A DNA stretch of 64,000 bases from positions 1,860,001-1,924,000 of the forward strand of contig NZ_CP045434.1 in assembly GCF_009363895.1 (NCBI RefSeq). The letters run 5' to 3'. The notes under the pieces are model-generated. The model did no database searches. It had not been told where the DNA came from and saw only the letters and a program-made list of their open reading frames with translations. The DNA is from Sphingomonas ginsengisoli An et al. 2013. Its GTDB lineage: Bacteria > Pseudomonadota > Alphaproteobacteria > Sphingomonadales > Sphingomonadaceae. The position numbers were made by a program, and so were the translations under genes. Below, piece after piece: positions 8,949-17,434 of the stretch (positions are counted from its first letter, which is position 1; the number at the start of each line of letters is the position of its first letter).

Positions 8949-9572
8949 ATGTCTGAAGAAAGCACAGCATCGCACAAGGAGAGGATCGTACACCTTCTGC
9001 AGCAGCAGAACGCTGCTCGCATGAGCGAGATTCTCGCAGCTGGCGCCACAGCCACCGCGGTTTCTCGACTCGAGCGTGACGGAACGATCGTTCGTCTGAG
9101 TCGAGGCCTATACCAACTGGCTGACAGACCACTTGAGGCTAATCAGCCTCTTATCGAAGCGGCGAAGCTTGTATCAAAGGGCGTCATTTGTCTCGTCTCA
9201 GCCCTCTCATACCACGAGCTCACCGATCAAATTCCCCGGCGGGTCTCAATGGCGATTGGCCCACGAGATTGGCTTCCTCAGATTACCTACCCTCCTATCC
9301 GCTTTTTCCGCTTCTCTCCCGACGCACTCACTAAGCATGTTGAGACCCGCACAATTGACGGGGTCGACATCCGGGTAACGAACCCTGCCCGCACAATAGT
9401 GGACCTGTTCAAATATCGCGGAAAGGTCGGTCAAAATGTCGCGATCGATGGCCTCAAAGAGGTTTTCCGACAAAGGCGAGCCACGCCGGCCGAGGTTCAC
9501 AATATCGCCGCTGAGATGAAGCAATGGAAGGTCATGCAACCCTACGTCGAGGCCCTCTCATTCAATGGCTAA
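8949..9572 (+). CDS. AbiEi-family antitoxin
   Basis: A 207-residue protein. An N-terminal winged-helix region (residues about 10-60, ending LSRGLYQLADRP) is the AbiEi DNA-binding part. The middle (ALSYHELTDQIP) and NPARTIVDLFKYR are typical of the C-terminal domain. I use the ATG at 8,949. The gene overlaps the AbiEii gene by 8 nt, so the two are translationally coupled. In the type IV toxin-antitoxin model AbiEi represses the operon and prevents AbiEii toxicity without needing a stable complex. The pair probably serves in abortive infection or island maintenance. Confidence 0.9.
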   Translation: MSEESTASHKERIVHLLQQQNAARMSEILAAGATATAVSRLERDGTIVRLSRGLYQLADRPLEANQPLIEAAKLVSKGVICLVSALSYHELTDQIPRRVSMAIGPRDWLPQITYPPIRFFRFSPDALTKHVETRTIDGVDIRVTNPARTIVDLFKYRGKVGQNVAIDGLKEVFRQRRATPAEVHNIAAEMKQWKVMQPYVEALSFNG

Positions 9573-10542
9573 AGACATCAAAGATGTGGGCACCTCGGTG
9601 CGCGCGCGTCTGCTCTCCCTATCGCGAAAGACAGGCCAGGCGAACGAACTTCTGCTCACGCGTTATGCGCTCGAGCGCCTCTTGTACCGCATGGGAATGA
9701 CCGAACACGCAAGCCGCTTCGTGCTCAAGGGCGCGATGCTTATGACCACCTGGTTTGACGACCCGCACCGGCCGACTCGCGACATCGACTTGCTCTGCTT
9801 CGGGGATCCGCGGCCTGACGAAATGCTTCAAGTCTTCAGAGAAATCTGCAGCATCCAAGAAAAGGATGGCGTTGAATTTGACGTCGACAGTTTGGGAGTG
9901 ACCGCTAACCGCGAGGACCTCGCCTACGGTGGCCTACGCCTTCAGACCTACGCCACGATCAGCGGTGCACGCCTCCGCATCATCATCGACATTGGCTTTG
10001 GAGACTCAACCGAGCCTGGGCTCGAAGAACTCGAGCTCCCAGTCTTGCTCGATCAGCCTCAGCCGCACCTCAGGGCCTACGCGCGAGAGACCGTCGTCGC
10101 CGAAAAATTCCAGGCGATGGTTATGCTCGGTCAGGCGAACAGCCGACTGAAGGACTATTACGATCTCTGGCTGCTGGCGCGAAGCTATGAGTTCGACCCG
10201 CATCGCTTGGCTGGGGCGATCGCCGCAACCTTCAGACGGCGAGGGACTCCGATCCCGACGGATGTACCCGACGGCCTCAAGCGCGAGTTCTACGAAGATC
10301 GAGCGAAAACAAGCCAATGGCGAGCTTTCGTCGACGACGTAGCCGTTGACCCGGGTTCTCTGGCGGACGTTGCAGCGGCACTTTCCGACTTCCTGATGCC
10401 CGCAGCCCGTGCAGGCGCGTCTCTGACCGACGGCGGCGCCGACGGCAGTGCCGCCGGCGGTGGTTCAGACCCGCCGGCGAACAGCGCCGACGACGACGGC
10501 GCGCCACCGACGTTAGTTCAGTCGGGAACTCGTCCGAGCTAA
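9565..10542 (+). CDS. AbiEii-family nucleotidyltransferase toxin
   Basis: A 325-residue protein with the AbiEii nucleotidyltransferase core. It has KGAMLMTTWF (residues about 53-62), then PTRDIDLLCFG with the metal-binding DxD, a third acidic strand LRIIIDIGFGD, and VAEKFQAMV and RLKDYYDLWLL further on. Such toxins transfer nucleotides to tRNA or other acceptors and stop growth. The C-terminal about 55 residues are Gly/Ala/Asp-rich low complexity (GGADGSAAGGGSD) and not part of the usual domain. It is coupled to the upstream antitoxin. Confidence 0.9.
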   Translation: MAKDIKDVGTSVRARLLSLSRKTGQANELLLTRYALERLLYRMGMTEHASRFVLKGAMLMTTWFDDPHRPTRDIDLLCFGDPRPDEMLQVFREICSIQEKDGVEFDVDSLGVTANREDLAYGGLRLQTYATISGARLRIIIDIGFGDSTEPGLEELELPVLLDQPQPHLRAYARETVVAEKFQAMVMLGQANSRLKDYYDLWLLARSYEFDPHRLAGAIAATFRRRGTPIPTDVPDGLKREFYEDRAKTSQWRAFVDDVAVDPGSLADVAAALSDFLMPAARAGASLTDGGADGSAAGGGSDPPANSADDDGAPPTLVQSGTRPS

Positions 10543-10549
10543 TGTAAGC

Positions 10550-11257
10550 TCAAGATGGCTCGAACTGCAGCACGACGGCAGTAACGTTATCGTGCCCTCC
10601 GGCGTGAAGCGCAGCTTCAACCAGTTCCTCGGCCGGCCGCTCACTACGCCCCAGAATCTCTCGGATCTGCTCATCGGGAACGATATCCGTCAGACCGTCA
10701 CTGCTGAGGAGGAGCCGGGCGTCGGCCGGAAGTGGTTGTGTGAAGATGCATGGTGCAAGCGTGCGTCCTTCTGATGAGCCTCCCAGGCACTGGGTTAGGA
10801 TATGGCCATGAATAACGTGATCCTCGGACAAGTGCCGCAGCTCGCCATTCTCGAGGAGGTATATTCTCGAGTCACCTACATTGAAGGCGCTCATGCTCCT
10901 GCCGACAGCCACGACGCCGCAAACCGTCGTACCCATTCCCTTGAATGCGGGCTGCTGGTTCATCGCCTCGCGGATCGCCCAGTCTGCCGCAGCCAATGCA
11001 TCAACAAGGTCTGAGGCATTTGCGTCCTGCATTAGGAAAGGTCCAAGCACCTCAACAGCTAAGCGGCTAGCGACCTCGCCGGCAGCAGGTCCACCCATAC
11101 CGTCGGCGACCACTGCCCACACGCGCTCTCCGGGCAGCCGCCCCTGCCACGTACCCTCGCCTCCAAGCGTGAAAGCAGTAGATAAACCGAGCGCGTCCTC
11201 ATTTTGTTGTCGCACAAGCCCCACGTGCGTTGCCGCCCAGCAGTAAAGATCAGGCAC
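10550..11257 (-). CDS. PP2C-type protein serine/threonine phosphatase
   Basis: A 235-residue soluble PP2C phosphatase with the family metal-ligand motifs: RQQNEDA near the N-terminus, VVADGMGGPAAG, LLSSDGLTD and GGHDNVTAVV at the end. I start it at the GTG at 11,257 because AAAGGAGAG lies 9 nt upstream; the longer ATG frame to 11,293 would read through that site. It is convergent with AbiEii. PP2C phosphatases usually reverse a Ser/Thr kinase or act on an FHA or type VI pathway, but no kinase or FHA gene is in the window. Its role in the island is therefore unclear. Confidence 0.9.
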   Translation of the reverse strand: MPDLYCWAATHVGLVRQQNEDALGLSTAFTLGGEGTWQGRLPGERVWAVVADGMGGPAAGEVASRLAVEVLGPFLMQDANASDLVDALAAADWAIREAMNQQPAFKGMGTTVCGVVAVGRSMSAFNVGDSRIYLLENGELRHLSEDHVIHGHILTQCLGGSSEGRTLAPCIFTQPLPADARLLLSSDGLTDIVPDEQIREILGRSERPAEELVEAALHAGGHDNVTAVVLQFEPS

Positions 11258-11493
11258 GTTGGTATGCTCTCCTTTGGTGCGCCGACGCGGCAATATTCAA
11301 TGACCGCATGAACACGACATCAATCGAACCAGCGGCTGCCGCAGTACACACCATATATTCACTCAGGTTTCCGCTTTGCCGCTGCTGCGCGAGGGTGTGG
11401 GCGAGGTAACATGCCTCTGTCAGCGCTCAACCGGTAGGCCTTCAAAACATGCGGGCGCGCGCGATGGCACCGGTCCGATTGCCAGCTAGCCTT

Positions 11494-12198
11494 CTAATCG
11501 GCGGCCTGGGCGAGGCTGAAGCCCGTCGGTGAGCGCGTGTCGAACAGAACAAGTTCGGAACAGTCCGGGTAGACTTCGTGGACCTGACCTATGCACGGCG
11601 GCTCGCACTTTTTCAGGAGTGAATCGATGCTTACGATGACGTCGAGACAGTGCATGTCGCCTCGTCGAACGCATTGCTTGCCGGCTTGGCGAACCACGTT
11701 CCTTGCAGCGTCAATGGTATGAAAATCGATGAAGTAGCCGTCGAGACCCTCGGCACCACGCTCATCAGGCCAGTCATCCCGCACGGACCAGGGATGGGGC
11801 CGCTCTTTACGGGACCTCTTCCGAACAACAGAGGCTTCCGGGTTTGCCTGACCTGTACCGATCGCGTCCGCAAAGGCATCGCGATGGTGGCAAAGGGCAA
11901 GTAAGGCGAGCCGCAATGGCTCAGCGGGATCAACACGACTTGCAAGCTCCCTCAGGCTTACCCAAGGTCGGCCTCGTCCCCAGACAATATCGTCTACCGC
12001 CTTGCGAATGTAACGCACCGGATCGCCGACATCTTCACCTTCCTCAGGTAACCAGCTTCCGATGAGTCTAGTCAACGCCTTCAGTTTGACGATGCCCTCT
12101 TCGCTACAATAGCTAAAGGACTCTAGACCCGAGGAACCACCAGGTATTTCATCCAGATAATGTCGATCGTCGTTAATGATCGAATCTAGTTCAGGCAT
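11494..12198 (-). CDS. Hypothetical protein (234 aa)
   Basis: I do not recognise this soluble protein. It has no signal peptide or membrane segment. The visible landmarks are an acidic N-terminus, a helical middle with HHRDAFADAIG, a basic linker (RKRSRKERPHP) and a C-terminal half with several Cys. It lies downstream of two other minus-strand genes (12,271-13,435) separated by 72 nt, so it may be the third gene of that unit. Confidence 0.55.
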   Translation of the reverse strand: MPELDSIINDDRHYLDEIPGGSSGLESFSYCSEEGIVKLKALTRLIGSWLPEEGEDVGDPVRYIRKAVDDIVWGRGRPWVSLRELASRVDPAEPLRLALLALCHHRDAFADAIGTGQANPEASVVRKRSRKERPHPWSVRDDWPDERGAEGLDGYFIDFHTIDAARNVVRQAGKQCVRRGDMHCLDVIVSIDSLLKKCEPPCIGQVHEVYPDCSELVLFDTRSPTGFSLAQAAD

Positions 12199-12270
12199 TA
12201 TTGTCCAACTCCAATCACGGGCGGCAGCGACATCGAACTGAGACAGAAGGGCGTTTATCCAAGATTTAAA

Positions 12271-12960
12271 TCAGCGACTGAGCGAAAATCCAGGCGTATC
12301 GCTCATGTCTTCCAAGTACCGATAGGTGCTGGGATCATCACTGAAGTAGAAGTACAGGGTCTTGCCTGCATTATCCCCAGAGAAATGGAAACGCGTAGGC
12401 CACAGCAAGGTGGTTAAGAGGTGGAGAAACGCGCTTACGACCGATGTCCGAGCATCCTGCCCGTCGGCCGACTTTGCCAGTTCGAAAATCTTCGAACGAG
12501 CTTCTTCAACGCTAGCGATTTCAACCTTGTAGCCGATGCATTTGGTACTGCTGGTGTAGTCGGCTCGCGGGGGGAGGTAGATTACTGTTCTTGCAAGCGC
12601 GTCGAACTCCGCTCCGGGATCTTTGGCGATCACTCGCTCCTCAATTCGCACCATCGATTGCAAGAGAAGCGACGCTACCGACCGCAAACGAAGCAGCGGA
12701 TCGTTCGGGTCGATAGGGTTTTCGATCTCCCGAAGAGCTGCGAGGAGCTGCTCACACGCCGCAATTAGCCGACCGAAGGGGTCGAGCGGAGGCGCGGACA
12801 GGGATCGGGTACTAGCGCGCAGTTTTTTGGCCAACGTCCGCGCCTTGCTATGTGCTTTGGTACCTGGCGCGGGTGCCGCAATGATCTTAGCGGCGATCTC
12901 GGGATCGTCCTTGAAAAACGAAAAAGTCGTCAGCTGGGCGATGCGTTCTCGATCATTCAT
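12271..12960 (-). CDS. Hypothetical protein (229 aa), coupled to RHH-like gene
   Basis: The first codons overlap the stop region of the upstream gene by 8 nt, which supports it as real and translationally coupled. The N-terminal third is basic and helical (HSKARTLAKKLRAS). The rest is a mixed alpha/beta region ending with FYFSDDPSTYRYLEDMSDTPG. I see no catalytic motif I can name, no signal peptide and no membrane helix. The strict pairing with the RHH-like protein suggests the two act together, perhaps in plasmid-like replication or segregation of the island. Confidence 0.6.
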   Translation of the reverse strand: MNDRERIAQLTTFSFFKDDPEIAAKIIAAPAPGTKAHSKARTLAKKLRASTRSLSAPPLDPFGRLIAACEQLLAALREIENPIDPNDPLLRLRSVASLLLQSMVRIEERVIAKDPGAEFDALARTVIYLPPRADYTSSTKCIGYKVEIASVEEARSKIFELAKSADGQDARTSVVSAFLHLLTTLLWPTRFHFSGDNAGKTLYFYFSDDPSTYRYLEDMSDTPGFSLSR

Positions 12961-13435
12961 GGGAAATCGCCTCTGTAGGCTGCAATAGGGTGTAGGCTTT
13001 GATCAGGTGACCGTCGGCCGGCTTGGTGTAGCGCATGGCGATTGTTCCGTTCGGCCGGCGCACAGGCTCGGCGCCCAGGCACTTCTTCACCAGCGCGCCA
13101 ATCGCGCGATTGAGACGAGGATGGTCGCTCGCACTGACAGCGTCTTGATACAGCTGCAGGTTTTCGAGACGGATACGATCGAATACCCGCAACGTCACGT
13201 CTGGCTCCCAACCTGTATCTCGGAGCTCAGCACAGATCGCCCGAACAATGCGCAGCAGAGCACCCTCTGAACTCGGGAGCCTAGGCTTTCCGCTTGTACG
13301 CCTTTGCCTCAGTGCCTCCTCGAGCACCAACTCAGCATGGCGCGCCGGGGAAATTCCCAAGACCTCAGCGTCAGCGGCATTGGTCGCTGCAGCTTCCGGA
13401 GAAAGGGCCAAGCTGAGCACATGTTTGGACGGCAT
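12953..13435 (-). CDS. RHH-like protein, copy 1 of a family found twice
   Basis: A 160-residue protein. The first about 45 residues fit a ribbon-helix-helix pattern: a short beta-like stretch, then a helix through VLGISPARHAELVLEEAL. The C-terminal half contains TLRVFDRIRLENLQLYQDAV, then a basic helix and a short beta-rich end. It aligns along its whole length with the protein at 20,212-20,727, including the FxRIRLE...LY core. It is divergent from the HUH-like gene at 13,507 across 71 bp and coupled to the gene at 12,271. DNA binding is inferred from the RHH-like start; the C-terminal domain is unknown to me. Confidence 0.65.
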   Translation of the reverse strand: MPSKHVLSLALSPEAAATNAADAEVLGISPARHAELVLEEALRQRRTSGKPRLPSSEGALLRIVRAICAELRDTGWEPDVTLRVFDRIRLENLQLYQDAVSASDHPRLNRAIGALVKKCLGAEPVRRPNGTIAMRYTKPADGHLIKAYTLLQPTEAISHE

Positions 13436-13506
13436 CAGACAACCTTGAAATCAGCTCGGCTGGCTACTTAATTAGCTTTTTCCTCATTGCAAGCGTTGAA
13501 AAGGTA

Positions 13507-14430
13507 ATGTCCCGCTACAAGAATCTCGATCCTTCTGAGCAGCGCATCGCCTCACTGCGACGTGACGGATACCTTCCGGTGGACGTCTTTGGCCGACCAA
13601 GGGTTCCGCTCGGCAATGGTCCTGAAAGCCAGCTCGCCCGCGCCACTCACCCGATTCAGGAACCTCGTCTCCGGACAGTTTCTAGAGGGCTGACCGCCAA
13701 GGACTTTAAGTTACTCTACACCAGCACAGCAGTGGCCAACCTTTCAGGGTGGGTATTGAACACCTTTGCGACGGTCGCCTGGCGGGTAGACGAGAATTGC
13801 AGCGAAACCTTCGCCGCGCAGTGCCACAACGATCTTCTGGAGCGCATGCGAGCTTGGTTTCGGGATCGGCGCAAGTCGCATCCCAATCTTCCGTATGCCG
13901 CGATCTGGGTAAAGGAGGTTGGTCGCAAGCTCGGACTGCACAGCCATTTCCTGCTGCACGTCCCTTATGAGCTTCGATTCGATTTTCGTCGCTGGCTTGA
14001 GCGAGCGGCGCACAAGCTCATTGAGGCACCTGACATTAACCCCTTTAAGGAAGACGGCACACGACGGCTGGTGCATGTATCGCCGAATTTCGACGCCGAC
14101 GTGGCCGAACAATGGAATGTGTTTCGCTACCTCGTCAAAGGCCTAGAGCCTTCGGCGCTGCTCACGCTCCGGCACGAGGAAAAGCACATAAAGCATCTTG
14201 TGCGGGAATTTGCCGGCATCGCGATTTCTGACCAAGGCAGGGTCATGGGCAAGCGATGCGGAAACACGCACGATGTCGGACCCGCGGCCCTGACGGCCTT
14301 AAAACAGCGATTCGGCACGCCGGTGATCTGGCCTGAGCATTCGCTTCAGGGCGACGAACTCGGCTTTGACGACCGATTTATTAGGGCTGGTCATATCGGC
14401 AGGCACCTAGGATCGCTACCGGAGATTTAG
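13507..14430 (+). CDS. Putative HUH-type Rep/relaxase-like endonuclease
   Basis: A 307-residue soluble protein. Residues about 147-151 read LHSHFLLH, an HxH metal-binding motif set in hydrophobics. About 65 residues later comes FRYLVKG, giving the YxxK nucleophile motif of single-tyrosine HUH endonucleases. The preceding YAAIWVKEVGRK resembles the strand before HUH in inovirus Gp2 and rolling-circle Rep proteins. It would nick one strand at an origin to start rolling-circle replication or transfer. The ATG follows GAAAAGGTA. It is divergent from the RHH-like operon. It is shorter than conjugative relaxases and has no helicase part. Confidence 0.65.
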   Translation: MSRYKNLDPSEQRIASLRRDGYLPVDVFGRPRVPLGNGPESQLARATHPIQEPRLRTVSRGLTAKDFKLLYTSTAVANLSGWVLNTFATVAWRVDENCSETFAAQCHNDLLERMRAWFRDRRKSHPNLPYAAIWVKEVGRKLGLHSHFLLHVPYELRFDFRRWLERAAHKLIEAPDINPFKEDGTRRLVHVSPNFDADVAEQWNVFRYLVKGLEPSALLTLRHEEKHIKHLVREFAGIAISDQGRVMGKRCGNTHDVGPAALTALKQRFGTPVIWPEHSLQGDELGFDDRFIRAGHIGRHLGSLPEI

Positions 14431-14773
14431 ATCGAAACCTGAGGTTTTGATTTCAAAACAGCAGGAGCCTGCAGCCTAAGTGATTGAAAGGTTTAAACTA
14501 TTCCCATCACTCGCTTGCGTGTCGGTTCAGCCTTGCGCTGCTCTCAAATGTGGGCGGTTGTCTGCAATCGAGCTTTCTAAGGATCGTCCAGAGGGCGAGA
14601 GGCGGATCGATCTTGAAGCTCGACGGCTGACGCTGGCGGCTACCGAAAGCGAGCGACTTTTCTTTTGATCCCTTTGATTCATTTGACGTGCTCACGATAG
14701 TGGGCCCGTCCGAAGGGCGATCGACGGCGTCATCCTTGTCGCCCAAACGCCGGCCTTCCACGCGGCCTTGACT
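14431..14773. other. Intergenic region after the HUH-like gene
   Basis: Two short open frames here look random. Just after the HUH gene an AAACCT/AGGTTTT repeat followed by a T-rich run (14,436-14,452) could be a weak terminator. A candidate nick site for the HUH protein would be sought here or at 13,436-13,506, but I cannot point to one. Confidence 0.35.
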
Positions 14774-14998
14774 TCAGCGGCCGTGCCATTCCTCGGGTAA
14801 AGTCCTCAGCCTCGGACGCAATGCCCAGTGAGCCAGCCCAGCTATTTCTATGCCAGCGTCGCGGGCCCGTCTCAACGCGTTTCGCCGTGGCATCCCGCCG
14901 CCGGGCAAGCGCCGAGGAAGCAGTGGAGCGATTTCCTCAACGATCTCGCAAATCCTGAGCATAGCGTCGTCGGCCGTTTCGATCCGTCGGACGCTCAT
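14774..14998 (-). CDS. Small hypothetical protein (74 aa) coupled to nuclease gene
   Basis: The ATG at 14,998 overlaps the stop of the Cas4-like nuclease by 4 nt (ATGA), the standard sign of translational coupling. The protein is basic with a helical start (VRRIETADDAMLRICEIVEEI) and a Pro/Gly/Arg middle. No known domain is evident. Coupling makes it a likely accessory of the nuclease. Confidence 0.5.
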   Translation of the reverse strand: MSVRRIETADDAMLRICEIVEEIAPLLPRRLPGGGMPRRNALRRARDAGIEIAGLAHWALRPRLRTLPEEWHGR

Positions 14999-15723
14999 CG
15001 ACGGGCGGCCTGCTGCACAACCTTGCCTTGGCAATAATCGAGGAACTCGCAGGCAAAGGGGTCGCGGCAGTGAGGGCCTGCAGCAATCGCCGGCTCAGGC
15101 GCAGCGAGTGTCCGCTTCGCAGCGTCGATCACCGTTGCTCGTTGAGGTAAGTATGACAGCACTTCCCCCGTGACATCCACGTCCACGAAGGAGGCGGGCT
15201 CATCGGCTGCTCCGCGGCGTGCAGGCTTTAGGTGCCTCAGAAACATCGAAGACACGCACACCTTTGACCCTCGCAGCACCCAGGCCTGAGTGGCGACGTC
15301 TCGGATGTGGTACGGCCTTAGGCTGGTCGAGCTCTTTACCTCGATCAGTGACCAGCCGCCCCATCGATCAGGCGCAAGCACATCAGCACGGATGATCACG
15401 CCGGCATGCATGAAGGCTGGTTCGAACAAGGGCGTGAGGCGCTTCGCTGACACCAGAGACCGGGTGTGCGCCATTGCTGCCACAAGGTTGCGGTGATCAT
15501 CAGCAACCAGGACGCCGCCCGATGTCCGCTCCCGGGCCACTTCGCCGATGTAGTGACCTCGAGCAAATATCCGCAGCGTCTGATCATCAAAGCGGGCAAG
15601 GCCTGGTCGATGAACCTGCAGCCAGAGCCGTCTGCGGCAATGCTCGAACGCCGCAATTTTGCTCTTCGAGAGCCTCGGCTCGTGGAAAGGTGAAGCACGA
15701 TCGGCAGTTACGGCGTTTGACAA
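14995..15723 (-). CDS. Cas4-like/DUF2779-related Fe-S PD-(D/E)XK nuclease
   Basis: A 242-residue protein that starts with LSKSKIAAFEHCRRRLWLQ and continues ARGHYIGEVAR, as DUF2779 and Cas4-like nucleases do. The nuclease core has IRADVL followed by LIEVKSST (the D...ExK signature). One Cys near residue 28 and three near the C-terminus (HCRDPFACEFLDYC) match the four-Cys 4Fe-4S cluster of Cas4/AddB-type nucleases. It is about half the usual DUF2779 length and stops just after the last Cys. No CRISPR array or cas genes are present. It probably acts as a stand-alone exonuclease or repair/defence enzyme. Confidence 0.7.
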   Translation of the reverse strand: MSNAVTADRASPFHEPRLSKSKIAAFEHCRRRLWLQVHRPGLARFDDQTLRIFARGHYIGEVARERTSGGVLVADDHRNLVAAMAHTRSLVSAKRLTPLFEPAFMHAGVIIRADVLAPDRWGGWSLIEVKSSTSLRPYHIRDVATQAWVLRGSKVCVSSMFLRHLKPARRGAADEPASFVDVDVTGEVLSYLPQRATVIDAAKRTLAAPEPAIAAGPHCRDPFACEFLDYCQGKVVQQAARR

Positions 15724-15844
15724 GACAGCGGAACCTCAGCCTGGGAGTGAGACAGATTCACCGGAGCTGTGCCGATGTTGATGGGTGCAAGGTCCGGGAT
15801 GGGTGAGCGAAGCCCCGAGGTGCCTGTTGCTCCAGCTTTGCCGA

Positions 15845-16321
15845 CTAGAAGCGCTTGAACTCTGGCTCCTGACCGTTGGAAAGGAAGGTCGCCGCAAACC
15901 GACCCGACTTGGTCAAAGCGGTGCAGGTGATGTGGCTGGGACCGGCGTAGGGGTTGGTGTAAGTACAAGTCCCTGTCGCTGGCACGGTGTTCCGCGGCGT
16001 GCCGGTGCCGATCAGCGAGAAAATTACATGGTCGAGCTTGATCTCTGCGATGTCACCTTGTGCTCCCGTATCGAAGCCGCTGAAGGTCACAACGGCAAGG
16101 TCACCGGCGGTGAAGACGAAGCCGCCTCTGCCCGTCCGATACATCGAGTTCGTGACGAGACTTGAGCACGCTCGGCTCGCATCCTTACCAGCAACGACAA
16201 GGCTCCTGCAGCGACCATGCATGATCGCAACGGCTTTGAGGTTGGTGAGATCGCTAGTTTGCGCGGGCAAGTTTGTGCCCGCTGCAATCGCCAGAATGGC
16301 GGCCGTGATCAGTAGCTTCAT
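15845..16321 (-). CDS. Secreted hypothetical protein (158 aa)
   Basis: A clear signal peptide (MKLLITAAILAIAAG, cleavage near NLPAQT) starts at the ATG at 16,321, which has GGAAGGA upstream; an upstream in-frame ATG would spoil the signal. The mature part has four to five Cys and a beta-rich pattern (FVFTAGDLAVVTFSG, TGTCTYTNPYAGPSHITC). I do not recognise a family. It follows the SHOCT membrane-protein gene by 39 nt and may share its transcript. Confidence 0.6.
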   Translation of the reverse strand: MKLLITAAILAIAAGTNLPAQTSDLTNLKAVAIMHGRCRSLVVAGKDASRACSSLVTNSMYRTGRGGFVFTAGDLAVVTFSGFDTGAQGDIAEIKLDHVIFSLIGTGTPRNTVPATGTCTYTNPYAGPSHITCTALTKSGRFAATFLSNGQEPEFKRF

Positions 16322-16360
16322 CGGAAGGTCCTTCCAGAGGAGTTCTAGCCACGCCAAGGG

Positions 16361-17326
16361 CTACATGGCGTAGGTGTTGTCATCGTTCGGGCGACCGTCG
16401 CGCTTGTTCGCTTCGATGCGCTGCTGGCGTTCCCGCTCGGCAGCCTGACGTTGCTGATCCTCAGCCGCGTGCTGCTCTTCGGTCTTCCTTTCTCGCAAGG
16501 CTGCGCGGGAGGCGACACACGGCGCGAGTACGCTCCCTACCTCCGTGCTCGATTGATCCCAGGCGAATGTTTCCTCACCGTTGGGCAGGAAGAGCCGGAG
16601 TGTGATGCGCTTGGCTGCGGCCATTTCATCGGCAGTATCAGGAAGGATGCCATCGCCAGGAGTGTCCTGAATTGTGCCCGAGGTCAGCTTGACCTCGTTG
16701 GTGTACTCAAGTGGCGCTTGCACGAGCTGCACGGCTGCTTTGTCATCTGCGCGCATCTGGTAGCGGATGCCCTGCGCGCCGAAGCCGTTCACCGTCTCCG
16801 TACGCATTTCTGCCGGCTGATCATCTTTCTGGAAGGTGCTGGCCACAAAGTTGATCTCACCGTCGCTGCGGCAGCTGATCGCGATTTCGGCGTCGGCTTG
16901 GACACCAGAAAGACGCGTGCGCGCCGCGGTCGTCCGCAGGTCGGTCATAGGGTCCTGCTGGGCCGTGACACTCCACGAGCTGCTTTCGGCCGAGCTATCA
17001 TCAGCTGTCTCGTGGGGGCTCCCTCCGGGTGAAGTCGTCGAGGGGCTAGCCCCGCTGCTCGCCGGCGTCAGCGAGCTTGCCTTGCCGAAGAAGAAAACAC
17101 CTATGAGTAGTAGCGCCACCGCGGTTGCGACGAAGCTCCACTTCAGCACCTGACGCAGGCTGCCCGCGCCTCGCCAGCCGGCTTGCCACCGCTCGGCCGA
17201 TGAAGTGGGGCGAGGAGCGCTGCTACCACGAAGCTCAGCCTTTCGTGCCTCATATTCATCTGCCGACAATTGTCCCTGAGCGCGCATGCGCTGAAGGCGC
17301 GCAAACCCGTCAACAGAATCGCTCAC
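16361..17326 (-). CDS. SHOCT-domain membrane protein (321 aa)
   Basis: I use the GTG at 17,326, preceded by CGGAGGAAA. Residues about 5-35 (LQRMRAQGQLSADEYEARKAEL) form a SHOCT short helical-hairpin domain. A single membrane helix follows at about 75-95 (LLLIGVFFFG), then a Ser/Pro linker and a periplasmic domain of about 160 residues. The end is a charged helix rich in Arg, Glu and Gln. SHOCT domains tend to mediate oligomerisation. The substrate or partner is unknown. Confidence 0.65.
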   Translation of the reverse strand: MSDSVDGFARLQRMRAQGQLSADEYEARKAELRGSSAPRPTSSAERWQAGWRGAGSLRQVLKWSFVATAVALLLIGVFFFGKASSLTPASSGASPSTTSPGGSPHETADDSSAESSSWSVTAQQDPMTDLRTTAARTRLSGVQADAEIAISCRSDGEINFVASTFQKDDQPAEMRTETVNGFGAQGIRYQMRADDKAAVQLVQAPLEYTNEVKLTSGTIQDTPGDGILPDTADEMAAAKRITLRLFLPNGEETFAWDQSSTEVGSVLAPCVASRAALRERKTEEQHAAEDQQRQAAERERQQRIEANKRDGRPNDDNTYAM

Positions 17327-17434
17327 GTAACTTTCCTCCGTTTGCTCCGGAGCCGCTTCCAAGATACGACCACGCAGCGACTTACACACTAAAGTTGATA
17401 AACAGCATCGTGTCCAGGCGCGACGGTCGCGTGC

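Noticed and set aside
14995..15723. CRISPR association of the Cas4-like nuclease
   Set aside because: No direct-repeat array or other cas gene is visible anywhere in the window.
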